From IMG/VR virus record IMGVR_UViG_3300020157_000005, positions 1-64,000 of that record: a stretch of 64,000 nt of DNA; one strand, 5' to 3'. Position 1 is the first letter of the stretch, and the number at the start of each line of letters is the position of its first letter. A program made the position numbers and the translations under genes. The notes under the pieces were generated by a model. It was given only the letters and a program-made list of their open reading frames with translations. It searched no databases and was not told the origin of the DNA. Shown here one piece after another: positions 18,626-27,610 of this stretch. This DNA is from a virus.

Positions 18626-19849
18626 TTAGAACATTCGTTGAATATATAATACCCCTGTAGAGGGTTGCATGTTATTATGTGATCCATTACCACCACTGGC
18701 ATATGCTCCTGTTAGTGTGATGCCTGTAGTGCTCCTGGATATGTATGCAGTGACATCCGAAGGTGTCTTGGCTACAAATGGTGCTACTCCCCCTGTGTTA
18801 TTACCAGATACTCCCGGAACTAATGCCCCTGTAGCATCCATCGCATTATTAACTGAACTACCGTTCCTATCCACATGCTGCTGTCTATTGAAGAAGAATG
18901 CATGATCATGGCCTTGATCATTCAATGTACCTCCTAATGGCAATGATGGTATCTCAGCCTGTAACAACGTATGACGAGGTTCACCAACCTGTTGACCAGT
19001 AACGGTGACAGATAACCCAGTAGCATTAGATGGTAATGAACCACCCATACCAATATCAGTACGTCCTACAGGTACCTGGCCCATCATATTCACAGTACCA
19101 TTCTGGCCGTTAGCTATATTCCATCCACACATAGGAGTACCGGATATACCGACTCCTCCAGAGAAATTAGTCACAGGTCCTGCATAAGGGATGATAGCAC
19201 CCACAGGTACAAAGCCATTGAAGGTAAATTGAGTGGATGCTCCTGTACCTGTACGTGTAACACTGGGACCGGATATACCAGAGCATGAGGTTATAGCAGT
19301 TGCCAAAAAGTTACCTATAGTAGTATCAATACCGGTAGTGAATGATGTAACCGTACTATCCAATATATTGAATGCTGACAACAGAGAGCAGAACTCTGTT
19401 ATAAGTTGTTGTAGTACTAGATTAATGAGTGATGAACTATTGACACCGGTTAGACACGCTGTATTATATCCACTGAGTATAGGACCTATCTCGTCCTTTA
19501 TAGTACTGACATCATCATAGAGTGTACATATAGCTGTCCTATAACATTCCAGTAGGCATGGTAGATCAGTACAAGTACCACAGCAAGAGATGCAATCAGC
19601 AAAAAGTGGAGCACAAGAGCCAGTAGTAAGGTTAACAGTAGGCAGTCCTGTAACAGGATCTGTCATAGATATTCCAATTCCATGAGCATAATCAAATATC
19701 TTCTGTAGTATAACAGCATCAACTTCAGACAGATAATCACCAGTACATATACCCAATGCAGGTATAGCAGGTCCAGTGTACTTTACACCAGTATCGGGTA
19801 TTTGTTTTTCGAAGTAGTTACTACAGCTACTATTACATGCATGTCCCAT
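18626..19849 (-). CDS. Collar-type tail fibre protein (407 aa)
   Basis: A 407-residue protein. The N-terminal half looks helical with cysteine clusters (CISCCGTCTDLPCLLEC), probably for attachment or trimerisation. The C-terminal half resembles a phage tail collar domain: GAIIPYAGPVTNFSG, CGWNIANGQNG, then MGQVPVGRTDIGMGG, a metal-binding-like GHDHAF, and the closing SHNNMQPSTGVLYIQRMF. That last phrase is characteristic of T4 gp12/collar-like short fibres ('HNNMQP...YI'). It probably binds the host surface. The gene overlaps the 90-residue gene by one base. Confidence 0.75.
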   Translation of the reverse strand: MGHACNSSCSNYFEKQIPDTGVKYTGPAIPALGICTGDYLSEVDAVILQKIFDYAHGIGISMTDPVTGLPTVNLTTGSCAPLFADCISCCGTCTDLPCLLECYRTAICTLYDDVSTIKDEIGPILSGYNTACLTGVNSSSLINLVLQQLITEFCSLLSAFNILDSTVTSFTTGIDTTIGNFLATAITSCSGISGPSVTRTGTGASTQFTFNGFVPVGAIIPYAGPVTNFSGGVGISGTPMCGWNIANGQNGTVNMMGQVPVGRTDIGMGGSLPSNATGLSVTVTGQQVGEPRHTLLQAEIPSLPLGGTLNDQGHDHAFFFNRQQHVDRNGSSVNNAMDATGALVPGVSGNNTGGVAPFVAKTPSDVTAYISRSTTGITLTGAYASGGNGSHNNMQPSTGVLYIQRMF

Positions 19850-20121
19850 TAGCAGGTTATTTTCTTTATCTTATTAATAATATATAGTATGTACTCATTA
19901 TCCAGGCAATTACATCCCATCAACTTATCTACCAGTATCTCCCTATAGATACACAGTACATCATACTGTGTCATATCTACATAGTTCTGGAACCCATACA
20001 CCTGGTTAGTATATTGCATCTCAGATAGATATAGAATAGTACGGTCAATATCCAGTATCAACTCATTGTACCCTTCATTATCTAGCCGGTTGTCTGTTAG
20101 TATTGGGTTGATTAGATACAT
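19849..20121 (-). CDS. Small conserved tail-region protein (90 aa)
   Basis: A 90-residue protein with a tyrosine- and isoleucine-rich helical sequence (MYLINPILTDNRLDNEGYNE at the start). It lies in the tail gene block and its 5' end overlaps the 54-residue cysteine gene by 44 nt. No motif recognised. It could be a small adaptor or an assembly factor. Confidence 0.55.
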   Translation of the reverse strand: MYLINPILTDNRLDNEGYNELILDIDRTILYLSEMQYTNQVYGFQNYVDMTQYDVLCIYREILVDKLMGCNCLDNEYILYIINKIKKITC

Positions 20122-20242
20122 TGATCGGTTGTCTTAGTTTCTCGTTATGGTTCTTATTGCAGTCTGGACATCTACCCTGTGTCAATTGGCACTTTGGTAA
20201 TGTTCTTGGACAGTCATTGCACTTAGTAGCTCCGCATCCCAT
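20078..20242 (-). CDS. Small cysteine-rich, zinc-ribbon-like protein (54 aa)
   Basis: A 54-residue frame from ATG 20240-20242 to TAA 20078-20080 fills the gap between its neighbours. It reads MGCGATKCNDCPRTLPKC and later GRCPDCNKNHNEKL. Cysteine pairs C-x2-C occur at residues 8-11 and 25-28, with C3 and C18 besides; this would suit a small zinc-binding module. It overlaps the next gene by 44 nt in another frame. It fits the cysteine-rich theme of this block and leaves almost no noncoding space. Confidence 0.6.
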   Translation of the reverse strand: MGCGATKCNDCPRTLPKCQLTQGRCPDCNKNHNEKLRQPINVSNQPNTNRQPAR

Positions 20243-20252
20243 CGTATATAGT

Positions 20253-20852
20253 TTAGCATATGTTACATCCCAGTGGTGCTTTAGGCCATTGGAACCCTTT
20301 GAACTTCTTTCCTATACCATTCAACATAGTATCAGCTCTCTTATATAGTTGCTCTGATAGTGCATAGTTACTATCATTACATGCTGCTACTGAACCATCT
20401 ATGAATAACTTGATCATTCTGAGTTCACCCATATATGTATTCCAATTATGATCATGACATACACATTCGAGGTCTATCTTCAGGAATGCGTGTTGGTACT
20501 TGCACTTTATGTGGTCTATCTTAATGAACTTCTGGTTGATAGTAGTAGCTGTGAATGTCTGACCAGGTGCCGGTGATACTGTGTATACTACAGCATATAT
20601 ACCATCTGGTAGTGGTGTGCAATCCGTATCTCCACAGGTTAACCCAAGATCGGCACATTGGTATACATTCACCTGTCCGGGTGTAAATGCTACTGACAAT
20701 GTAGGATAACTAGGAGGAGTGATCTGCATGTTATAATTAGGAGCTACCGGCAGTGTTGTATAGGTACTGACATCACTAATAGCAATTATCGAACTACTAC
20801 GTAAGTCGATAAGTGACAGCAAGAGGTTAGGAAGTTGTAGTACGTATCCCAT
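20253..20852 (-). CDS. Tail-region structural protein (199 aa)
   Basis: A 199-residue protein starting MGYVLQLPNLLLSLIDLRSS. The middle part is beta-rich and contains PLPDGIYAVVYTVSPAPGQT, reminiscent of an immunoglobulin-like or fibre-adaptor sandwich. The C-terminal part is helical with CKYQHAFLKIDLECVCHDHNW, a cluster of Cys and His. It is encoded 1 nt from the endolysin gene. Family not identified; probably a virion component. Confidence 0.55.
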   Translation of the reverse strand: MGYVLQLPNLLLSLIDLRSSSIIAISDVSTYTTLPVAPNYNMQITPPSYPTLSVAFTPGQVNVYQCADLGLTCGDTDCTPLPDGIYAVVYTVSPAPGQTFTATTINQKFIKIDHIKCKYQHAFLKIDLECVCHDHNWNTYMGELRMIKLFIDGSVAACNDSNYALSEQLYKRADTMLNGIGKKFKGFQWPKAPLGCNIC

Positions 20853-20853
20853 A

Positions 20854-21456
20854 TTAGTTAGTTAATGCGGTGTATATATCTGCAGTATGTTGTATTCTCT
20901 CACTAAGTCCTAGTTCCCCTCCGTTAACATGATGAGTTACTATAGTAACAGTAGCCACATCAACTCCCTTATCACAGAAATGCCATAGGTTATTATGTTG
21001 GAAAAAGAATGCCCCAGATGCTAATTGATAATCAGTAGCTACCAGATCAGGGTTATTCAACAGATCAACCCCAATGTATTCTCCCAATGCCTTATAGTTA
21101 TCATGCCCTGTAAGTTGTAGAGCTCCTCTGCCTCGATACTTCCAACCATCACCACTTACTTCATCTCCATTACCCATCCTATTGGCGTATATCCTATTAG
21201 CTATACGTTCAGGTTGTCTATGATATGAATGAGCATCATTGATATCAGCAAAGTGCTTATGAAACAATGACCATAGAGCGTCACCAGAGTAGTTAAGGTT
21301 CTCTATGAACCTAGTCCAGTTAGCACATTCATGCTGACATTGTCCTAGTAGATGTGATAACCGAAGTGGGCCATCTATATCAAATGGTTCCAATATTCCA
21401 ACTATCTGGTCATATATACTATCTGGTACTACTCCTTGAAGGTTCTCTATATTCAT
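20854..21456 (-). CDS. GH19 chitinase-like endolysin
   Basis: A 200-residue glycoside hydrolase family 19-type lysozyme that should cut the peptidoglycan glycan chain. Diagnostic segments are [12 protein letters not shown] (residues 37-47) with the likely catalytic Glu43, [22 protein letters not shown] (from about 84), and [16 protein letters not shown] (about 106-121). Those are hallmarks of phage GH19 enzymes ('Q..HE..', 'GD...RGRG..Q.TG..NY'). Length is normal for a single-domain enzyme without a binding module. No signal peptide is visible, so it needs a holin or acts from the virion. It lies among capsid and tail genes, so either an endolysin or a virion-associated lysin is possible. Confidence 0.88.
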   Translation of the reverse strand: MNIENLQGVVPDSIYDQIVGILEPFDIDGPLRLSHLLGQCQHECANWTRFIENLNYSGDALWSLFHKHFADINDAHSYHRQPERIANRIYANRMGNGDEVSGDGWKYRGRGALQLTGHDNYKALGEYIGVDLLNNPDLVATDYQLASGAFFFQHNNLWHFCDKGVDVATVTIVTHHVNGGELGLSERIQHTADIYTALTN

Positions 21457-21532
21457 ATTGGTTGTTAATATTAAGAGGGGATAAGGAGTTGTTACCCTAT
21501 CCCCTCTTGGGTTATCCTATGACAGTGGCGTA

Positions 21533-22684
21533 CTATGGTGTAACCTCTGTAGTCGTTGTAGTAGTCGTACTCGATGTAGTGAACGTACTGGATGTTGTAG
21601 GTGTTACTACCTCATTATCCGGTGTACCTAAGAAGGCTGTCAGAATAGCCAGTGTACCTGCTTCTGATGCATCCCCTGCAGGTATAGCCATACATACAGT
21701 CTCATCGTTCCTCATTACTCCTATATCAGCACCATTCCATTGTGGTTGCAGGAACTTGATATAGTACAGATCATAAGCCAGTGCACTGTCAATGTAAGTC
21801 ATGTACTCACCATTGAAGTTCACATTGCTGAATATGTGCTTGTATTCAGACTGATAGCTGAAGAAGTCAAATTCCAACTGCCTAATCTCTGCTGGTGTAT
21901 TGATAGGATATGAAGCCCTCTGGATAATGTTGGTAGTTGCTACTACATTACAGGCATCATCAACTTCATAGTCTGTAGTCAGTTCCGGACCACTGCGAAC
22001 ATATGTCCAGAAGAACATACGATCAAACTGGTAAGGGAAGTTGGTAAGGTCAACCGATGTACCCTGCCCATAAACCTGTAGTGTATTACCAACGATCAAT
22101 ATCACTGTAGAGCTACCAGTACCATCAGTGCCCGCAGTTACGTACTGAGAGAGTATTACATCATCATTGATATTCTGAGCCAACTGTTGCATTACTGCCT
22201 GGTATGCTGCTCCTGAGATATCATCACAAGGGTTACTACCACAGTTACAACATGGTGTTGTTACCAGTACAGAACGTGTCAAACTATTGGCATATGCTGC
22301 TCTAATGTAGAAACTATCCAGACGGAGAGTGATCGACACATCTTGGTTACATCCTACATTGAGGTTAGATATCTGAGTGATCTGTACATTAGCTGACAGG
22401 TTACCGGGAACCTTATACCACTCCAGTACATTACGTGGATATATATCATCACTCCTACGTGTACCTTCATCAGGTGAATATATGTTACGTGCCTGACACA
22501 GGTAGATGTACTTAGCATTACCCACATTAGCCACTGTAGCAGGGGTATTATCCGGAAGGAATATACCAAATTGTCCTGTGGTAGTACCTCCAGAGGCATA
22601 CGTTGTCAGATTCTGTGTAGAACCTGTTGTAGGTAATGTGTTGTTCGTAGGTACAATGAACAAGGTGGTCAGATTGTTATCCAT
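21533..22684 (-). CDS. Capsid-associated/appendage protein with Thr-rich tail (383 aa)
   Basis: A 383-residue protein encoded three genes downstream of the MCP. It is beta-rich at the N-terminus and carries a cysteine cluster CCNCGSNPC near residues 148-156. The last ~25 residues are almost all Thr and Ser (TTSSTFTTSSTTTTTTTEV), a flexible linker-like tail seen in surface-exposed virion proteins. An auxiliary capsid or head-fibre role is plausible from position. Family not recognised. Confidence 0.6.
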   Translation of the reverse strand: MDNNLTTLFIVPTNNTLPTTGSTQNLTTYASGGTTTGQFGIFLPDNTPATVANVGNAKYIYLCQARNIYSPDEGTRRSDDIYPRNVLEWYKVPGNLSANVQITQISNLNVGCNQDVSITLRLDSFYIRAAYANSLTRSVLVTTPCCNCGSNPCDDISGAAYQAVMQQLAQNINDDVILSQYVTAGTDGTGSSTVILIVGNTLQVYGQGTSVDLTNFPYQFDRMFFWTYVRSGPELTTDYEVDDACNVVATTNIIQRASYPINTPAEIRQLEFDFFSYQSEYKHIFSNVNFNGEYMTYIDSALAYDLYYIKFLQPQWNGADIGVMRNDETVCMAIPAGDASEAGTLAILTAFLGTPDNEVVTPTTSSTFTTSSTTTTTTTEVTP

Positions 22685-22716
22685 ATCTATGGTTTTATGT
22701 TGTTGTTATTTATTGG

Positions 22717-23445
22717 TTATTCTGCTTCTTTAGTTCTCATTCTGCTACTCTGTGACTGTTCCTGATTACCTGTAGCATCTGCTATTTCCTCTACAGCTAA
22801 TTCAATCAGCTCATTCTCTAAGTATGCTTCCAGTTCACAATCTACAGTAGTAGACGCTGTGTTATCCAGATGTATATAACCTGCTATATCCATATTTACA
22901 GGGTATCGTAGGTAACTTAGGAACAGGTTAGTGATGTTGAATGTATCTTCATCATCTCCATACACATACAGGGTATCTGCTGATATGGAACCTATTGTCT
23001 CCTGGTACTGGAAGTAGGGTGTGTAATGTGGTGAATTCAGTTTCACCCGAACATCCTCATGTTTTACTATCTCAATAACATCCAGTATATGCTGTTTGCA
23101 ATTTCCTTTATTTGCTATACAGTAACTCTGTATCGGTACTATCATCCTATATTGGAGTGATGATAATGGTACTTTGTAACTATGTAGCAGATCTCCGGGA
23201 ACCTTAGTGAGCCCTACTTCTTCATTAGGTACTACCAATATCTGTAGATCCTGGTATCTCTTAGTGAAGGCATCGAACCCTAACTGGTAGTTATTGTTAG
23301 TATCCAACTTCTTGAGTACCAACTTAGTCTGCGCTATATTAAGAACTTCGATCTTCGTATCATTAGGTATATACTGCCCTCTCAGGTTACTGTTCCTGTT
23401 GAGCTTCATATCTATGTCATTCAACAGTTTTATTATTGGAATCAT
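22717..23445 (-). CDS. Structural protein downstream of the MCP (242 aa)
   Basis: A 242-residue protein starting MIPIIKLLNDIDMKLNRNSN. It is mixed alpha/beta with an acidic Glu-rich C-terminus (ELEAYLENELIELAVEEIAD). It lies between two other capsid-block genes with gaps of 15 and 32 nt. No domain recognised; probably a capsid or neck component. Confidence 0.55.
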   Translation of the reverse strand: MIPIIKLLNDIDMKLNRNSNLRGQYIPNDTKIEVLNIAQTKLVLKKLDTNNNYQLGFDAFTKRYQDLQILVVPNEEVGLTKVPGDLLHSYKVPLSSLQYRMIVPIQSYCIANKGNCKQHILDVIEIVKHEDVRVKLNSPHYTPYFQYQETIGSISADTLYVYGDDEDTFNITNLFLSYLRYPVNMDIAGYIHLDNTASTTVDCELEAYLENELIELAVEEIADATGNQEQSQSSRMRTKEAE

Positions 23446-23460
23446 ATATACCTTACTCTA

Positions 23461-24594
23461 CTATTCTGTTTCTAACTCTGCTTCTCTTTTAGCCTTTTTA
23501 GCATCTCTTGCTTTCTTCAGTGCATCTGGCTTTTCTTCTGTAACTACTGGTTCATCTTCAGGTTCGTAAGATACTTCAGGGTTTATGAACCCTTGTATAG
23601 TACCTTTCATCTTTTTCTTATCAGCCACCTTGATCTCCAGAGCTCTTAACTCCATTGTCATACTGGGTAGTGATAATTTACTTACCATCTCATCCTGGCT
23701 GTTGTATATGAGTTGTTCCCCTTCATATATGAACCCTGACCTCTGTATGTACACTCTGAGTATCAATGCCTCTTTTACAAGGGTCTTAATATGTAATGTA
23801 TCTGCAGATAATGCTGCTATACTGTTGAACAGTGTAACTGCTCTTTGTCCTTGGAACTCTCCGAATGTTACCTGACCACTTCTTATGAAGTTATCCAGCG
23901 CATTGTAGACAATCTGTTCCCGATCATTATCCCCTATAGGTAACCCGATCAACTTAGCAACTTTCTTCCTCTTTTCCAGTGACATCTTACTCATTTCGAT
24001 CACAGCATTATTGGCTGCTCTCTTCTCACTGTAAATAGCTTCTGCTTCTGCTTCTGGATTATCTACATAGAACTGTACAGTTGGTTTACACCGTCCTGCT
24101 TTCCAGTCCTCTATAGATGATGCTATCATACCTGTGTGTTGTATAGCATACCAGTATTCTACCTCTTTAAATGGTGAACCGAAGTTGAACACATTAGCAC
24201 CATCTATTAACTTAATACGTGATGCCACTTCATGTGTATTCATCTTGCCGGTATCAAAGACTCCTGAATAATATGGAGCCCGAGGACCGAGTCCTGTATA
24301 CTCCCTGTTATTAGGATCTGAGAACAACCCTGTGGCTTTTTCTAATCTATCTCGTCTTGCTTTAACAACATCCCTTTCTTGTTCCCGAAGTGCTGGTGAA
24401 GGTATCCTCATTATATAATCAGCATTTTCATCGAGTCCTGTAAGGTACTTTCCATTCATTCCACGTATAGGTGGAAATCCTGCTCCGGTTCCTGGGTGTC
24501 TCATGCTACCTCTTTCTGCGAGTGCATTTTGCATTGACTTCTCTCCCTGCTTTGGTACTATGGGTAGAGGTAAGATTTTAGCTATCTTTGCCAT
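23461..24594 (-). CDS. Capsid-block structural protein (377 aa)
   Basis: A 377-residue protein directly downstream of the MCP gene. Residues 1-80 are Pro/Gly-rich and look extended. The middle is mixed, and the C-terminus is a charged Lys/Glu-rich helix (KPDALKKARDAKKAKREAE). Crassvirales have conserved virion proteins at this place. Identification is only by position. The 5' side has the AACTACAT element common to minus-strand starts, here duplicated and shifted about 12 nt from the ATG. Confidence 0.6.
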   Translation of the reverse strand: MAKIAKILPLPIVPKQGEKSMQNALAERGSMRHPGTGAGFPPIRGMNGKYLTGLDENADYIMRIPSPALREQERDVVKARRDRLEKATGLFSDPNNREYTGLGPRAPYYSGVFDTGKMNTHEVASRIKLIDGANVFNFGSPFKEVEYWYAIQHTGMIASSIEDWKAGRCKPTVQFYVDNPEAEAEAIYSEKRAANNAVIEMSKMSLEKRKKVAKLIGLPIGDNDREQIVYNALDNFIRSGQVTFGEFQGQRAVTLFNSIAALSADTLHIKTLVKEALILRVYIQRSGFIYEGEQLIYNSQDEMVSKLSLPSMTMELRALEIKVADKKKMKGTIQGFINPEVSYEPEDEPVVTEEKPDALKKARDAKKAKREAELETE

Positions 24595-24661
24595 ATAGTT
24601 ACAATATGTAGTTGTATTGGTGGAGGGAGACTTAGGGTGCTCCCTCCTTTACCCTTTATCG

Positions 24662-26218
24662 TTAGAACTGTGGAACCTGTTCGATCAACACTGTCCTTGT
24701 AATATCTTCGATGAATACATCATAACGGTCCTTGAACCACATCTTGTATCCTGGGAACATGTTAGCAGAACTCATACCTTGAGATGCTGCATGACCCATG
24801 TGATGGTAAGTACCATCAATATAACCCCATGTCATGGATGCTGCACCTTTAGGACGTACCTCACGCACATTGTCAGATGCCATTCCACCTTCCTTAGCAG
24901 ATACATCGAATACCATGAATACCGGTGTGCTCTTCTTATTCCTACCGAACTCTGAGTTAGTCTGTGGTAGATCAAGTTCCATCAGGTGACATACTTCAAT
25001 ACGGCCTGTATCCATAGTCACCATAGAATCGAATGCCCAGTTGATAGTCATATGCTGACCACGACCTTCTATGAAACGCTCATCAGCTATGATAGTTAGA
25101 CCTGCCTTCAGTAGATCATCTTTAGCTGCAGTACGGAATACTTCGATACCTGCTTCATTGGTGTACATCTTAACCCTACGGTTCTTCATGTCTTCCCTAC
25201 GATAGAACAGGTCACCGAACACATTACGTATAATGTTCACACTGAATTGTCCGTCATTATACTGCTCCAGGTTACCAAACTGACGCATCTGTGGATATAC
25301 ACCCATTGAGTGCTTGATCAGTTCCTGTGTATTACGATCACGAGATGTACCACCCTGTGACCATATCATCTTGTTAACCTTCATTTCGAGCATCCTCTTA
25401 CGAAGTTCCATCTCGATGAACGGCTCCCATGCTGTTACATATTTCTTCTCACCGTTCTCATTACGTATTGCCTTAGAGTACATGATCAGATCAAGTGGAT
25501 TACCATCCTTATCTGAGCCCATACCGTTAGCAACCTTAGTATCTGCCCATCCTGTAACACTATGTTCAACACCGTTACCAGAGCTAAGTGACTGATACAG
25601 AGTGATCTCATCACCTAGTGAACCCAGACCGGAGAACTTCTCAGTGAATTCACCAGATGCATTATACATGAACTGGAACTCACGACCTTCTACTATCCAT
25701 GTAGGATCTACAGTAGTATAGAGAGGGTTGGTAGTTATCAGTACGAATGTATACAACCATGCTCGTCCATAAGGTAATGGATCTTCCACCACCTTGAACT
25801 GCTGGCCATACATACGGTTGGCTGTTATCACATCGTTAATGAAGAACTCCTTCTTGTCGAATACAAGTTGGAATGTATGCCCATCTATACCTACATTAGT
25901 CTGAGCTGTTGTAGAATCTGGTATTTCAACCAGTGTTGGGAACTGGTAAGGTACAGATACCTTCCATTGCCAGTAGTCAGTAGCCCTATCTATGAAGTAT
26001 GGCTTGGACTTCTGTATCATCTGCAGGAAGTCATTGCTATACAAGGACATCTGAGTGTAGAGGCTTATAATCTTCTTATCATACATTGCTGGCTCTTTCG
26101 AGTGCAACATCTGAATGTGATTACTGTCGGTGAACTTACCGAGTGCTCGTTTGTTCATTGAACTGTATCTGGTTGCAATGAACCCTGAATTCTGGCCAGG
26201 TATCTGTTGTAATGCCAT
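24662..26218 (-). CDS. Major capsid protein
   Basis: A 518-residue protein with the length and beginning typical of crAss-like major capsid proteins (HK97 fold): MALQQIPGQNSGFIATRYSS, then a helical N-arm leading into an alpha/beta core. It sits downstream of TerL, portal and an acidic scaffold-like gene, the usual head order. Hallmarks in the body include VEHSVTGWADTKVANGMGSD and a run of Met/Arg-rich helices around residues 265-300 (FIEMELRKRMLEMKVNKMIW). It forms the icosahedral shell. Confidence comes from order, size and resemblance; the fold itself was not computed. Confidence 0.85.
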   Translation of the reverse strand: MALQQIPGQNSGFIATRYSSMNKRALGKFTDSNHIQMLHSKEPAMYDKKIISLYTQMSLYSNDFLQMIQKSKPYFIDRATDYWQWKVSVPYQFPTLVEIPDSTTAQTNVGIDGHTFQLVFDKKEFFINDVITANRMYGQQFKVVEDPLPYGRAWLYTFVLITTNPLYTTVDPTWIVEGREFQFMYNASGEFTEKFSGLGSLGDEITLYQSLSSGNGVEHSVTGWADTKVANGMGSDKDGNPLDLIMYSKAIRNENGEKKYVTAWEPFIEMELRKRMLEMKVNKMIWSQGGTSRDRNTQELIKHSMGVYPQMRQFGNLEQYNDGQFSVNIIRNVFGDLFYRREDMKNRRVKMYTNEAGIEVFRTAAKDDLLKAGLTIIADERFIEGRGQHMTINWAFDSMVTMDTGRIEVCHLMELDLPQTNSEFGRNKKSTPVFMVFDVSAKEGGMASDNVREVRPKGAASMTWGYIDGTYHHMGHAASQGMSSANMFPGYKMWFKDRYDVFIEDITRTVLIEQVPQF

Positions 26219-26260
26219 TTCTTATGTTTTATAGTTTGTAACTATTATATTATGTATTCT

Positions 26261-27505
26261 CTATTCTACGCTTTTCCAGAAGTCTGTGTCCTCATCTGCA
26301 GTTGCTTTAGTTCCTTTGGAGGACTTAGCACTCTTGCTCTTCACCCAGTTGAACACTTCATTACTCTCTTTTGACACTGCTTTCTTTCCTATTGGTCCGA
26401 AGTCTAACTTCAGTGGTTTACCTGGTTGCCAGTCATCTCCCATAGATCTCCGTATCAGTGCAGCCAACTTCAGCTTCTCTGTATGGTTACCTGGACGGTT
26501 GAGTTCTAGTAGTGCACATTCGTAATCTGTTATCAAATTACCATCTTGCATCTTCCAGGTCTTCTTTTCTACAGTGTCAATGATCTTCGGTATATCTTCC
26601 CGGGTTACTGGTATCCCATCCAGTTCTTGTTTCTTCAGAGCTTCCGTCATTATATTACGAATGTTCTGTGCCTCTTGTTGAACCTGTACTTTCTTTTGTT
26701 CGTTCCTAACCTTAGTCTCTTCCTGCATCCGACTTAGTTTCTGTTCTTCAGTCTTTACCAGTGCTTTGTGGTACCTTGTTGCAGTTGTCTCCAGATCGCT
26801 ATTTAGTTCGAGTTTCTTTAGTTCTTCCTTTATGTCTGAGTCATCCCATCCCTGATTCTTCAGTGATGTCTGGATCACTCTCTTCTGGTTGTCCTCATCT
26901 GTTATGTCCATATCCTTGAATGTGGATACTTCCATGTACTTAAAGAGATACTCCCTGGGGTCTACCCCATCTACAAATATGGCATTGAATGCATCCCGAA
27001 AGTCTTCGCCATGTCTACCGGCAAAGTTATATACCAGTTCTTCAGCTACTCTTCGTTTCTCATCATTGAACTTCTCGATGAACTCATCAGTAGTTTCAGG
27101 TGCTTCCTCTTCATCATCGTACTTATTAAATATTCCTACTTTATATAAGTCCTGTGCGAGTTGGGTTATACCATCCACTTCCTCTGTATCTTCTGCTTCC
27201 TGATCTGTTGCCTTAGAGTCCTTTGTAGGTTTCTTACCCTCTTCACCTTCTATGAATGCTTTATGTTCTTCCTCTTCTTTCAACCTTGCTTCTTCAGCTA
27301 TTCGTTGTGCTTCTGCCTTTTTATCAGCATCTGTTGACCGGTTATCATCTGCTGCTTTATCTGCAGGTGTAGCTGGTTTAATATCTTTAGCCGGAGGTGG
27401 GGTCTTAGAGACTGGCTCATCATTCATGTAGGATTCGAACTCCTTAACATCTGTTTCAGTATCTGTTGCGAAGATATCTTCGTCATCAAAGAAATTGTCT
27501 GCCAT
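26261..27505 (-). CDS. Acidic coiled-coil protein, probable scaffold or head assembly factor
   Basis: A 414-residue protein between portal and MCP. The first 130 residues are extremely acidic (MADNFFDDEDIFATDTETDV; EEEEHKAFIEGEEGKK). The middle is a long charged helix/coiled coil rich in K, E and Q (EEQKLSRMQEETKVRNEQKK). The C-terminus carries SKSAKSSKGTKATADEDTDF. Composition and location match phage scaffolding proteins. No protease triad is visible. The start is preceded by AATACAACTACAT directly abutting the ATG. Confidence 0.65.
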   Translation of the reverse strand: MADNFFDDEDIFATDTETDVKEFESYMNDEPVSKTPPPAKDIKPATPADKAADDNRSTDADKKAEAQRIAEEARLKEEEEHKAFIEGEEGKKPTKDSKATDQEAEDTEEVDGITQLAQDLYKVGIFNKYDDEEEAPETTDEFIEKFNDEKRRVAEELVYNFAGRHGEDFRDAFNAIFVDGVDPREYLFKYMEVSTFKDMDITDEDNQKRVIQTSLKNQGWDDSDIKEELKKLELNSDLETTATRYHKALVKTEEQKLSRMQEETKVRNEQKKVQVQQEAQNIRNIMTEALKKQELDGIPVTREDIPKIIDTVEKKTWKMQDGNLITDYECALLELNRPGNHTEKLKLAALIRRSMGDDWQPGKPLKLDFGPIGKKAVSKESNEVFNWVKSKSAKSSKGTKATADEDTDFWKSVE

Positions 27506-27528
27506 ATGTAGTTGTATTGTTCTTGTTG

Positions 27529-27571
27529 TAAAGTTATTTAACCTTTTTGATTCTACAACTTAGTTAGTTAG
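27529..27571 (-). promoter_or_regulatory. Weak match to the late promoter module
   Basis: On the minus strand the gap contains CTAACTAACTAAGTT (27557-27571), then TAACTTTA (27529-27536), one base off TAnnTTTG. The distance between the two elements is about 20 nt, longer than in the copies at 1807 and 33818. It may drive the scaffold-MCP part of the late operon, or be a degenerate copy. Confidence 0.4.
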
Positions 27572-27610
27572 ATATAGAATGCGGTTTAGGTCATTACGTT
27601 ATATATCTAA

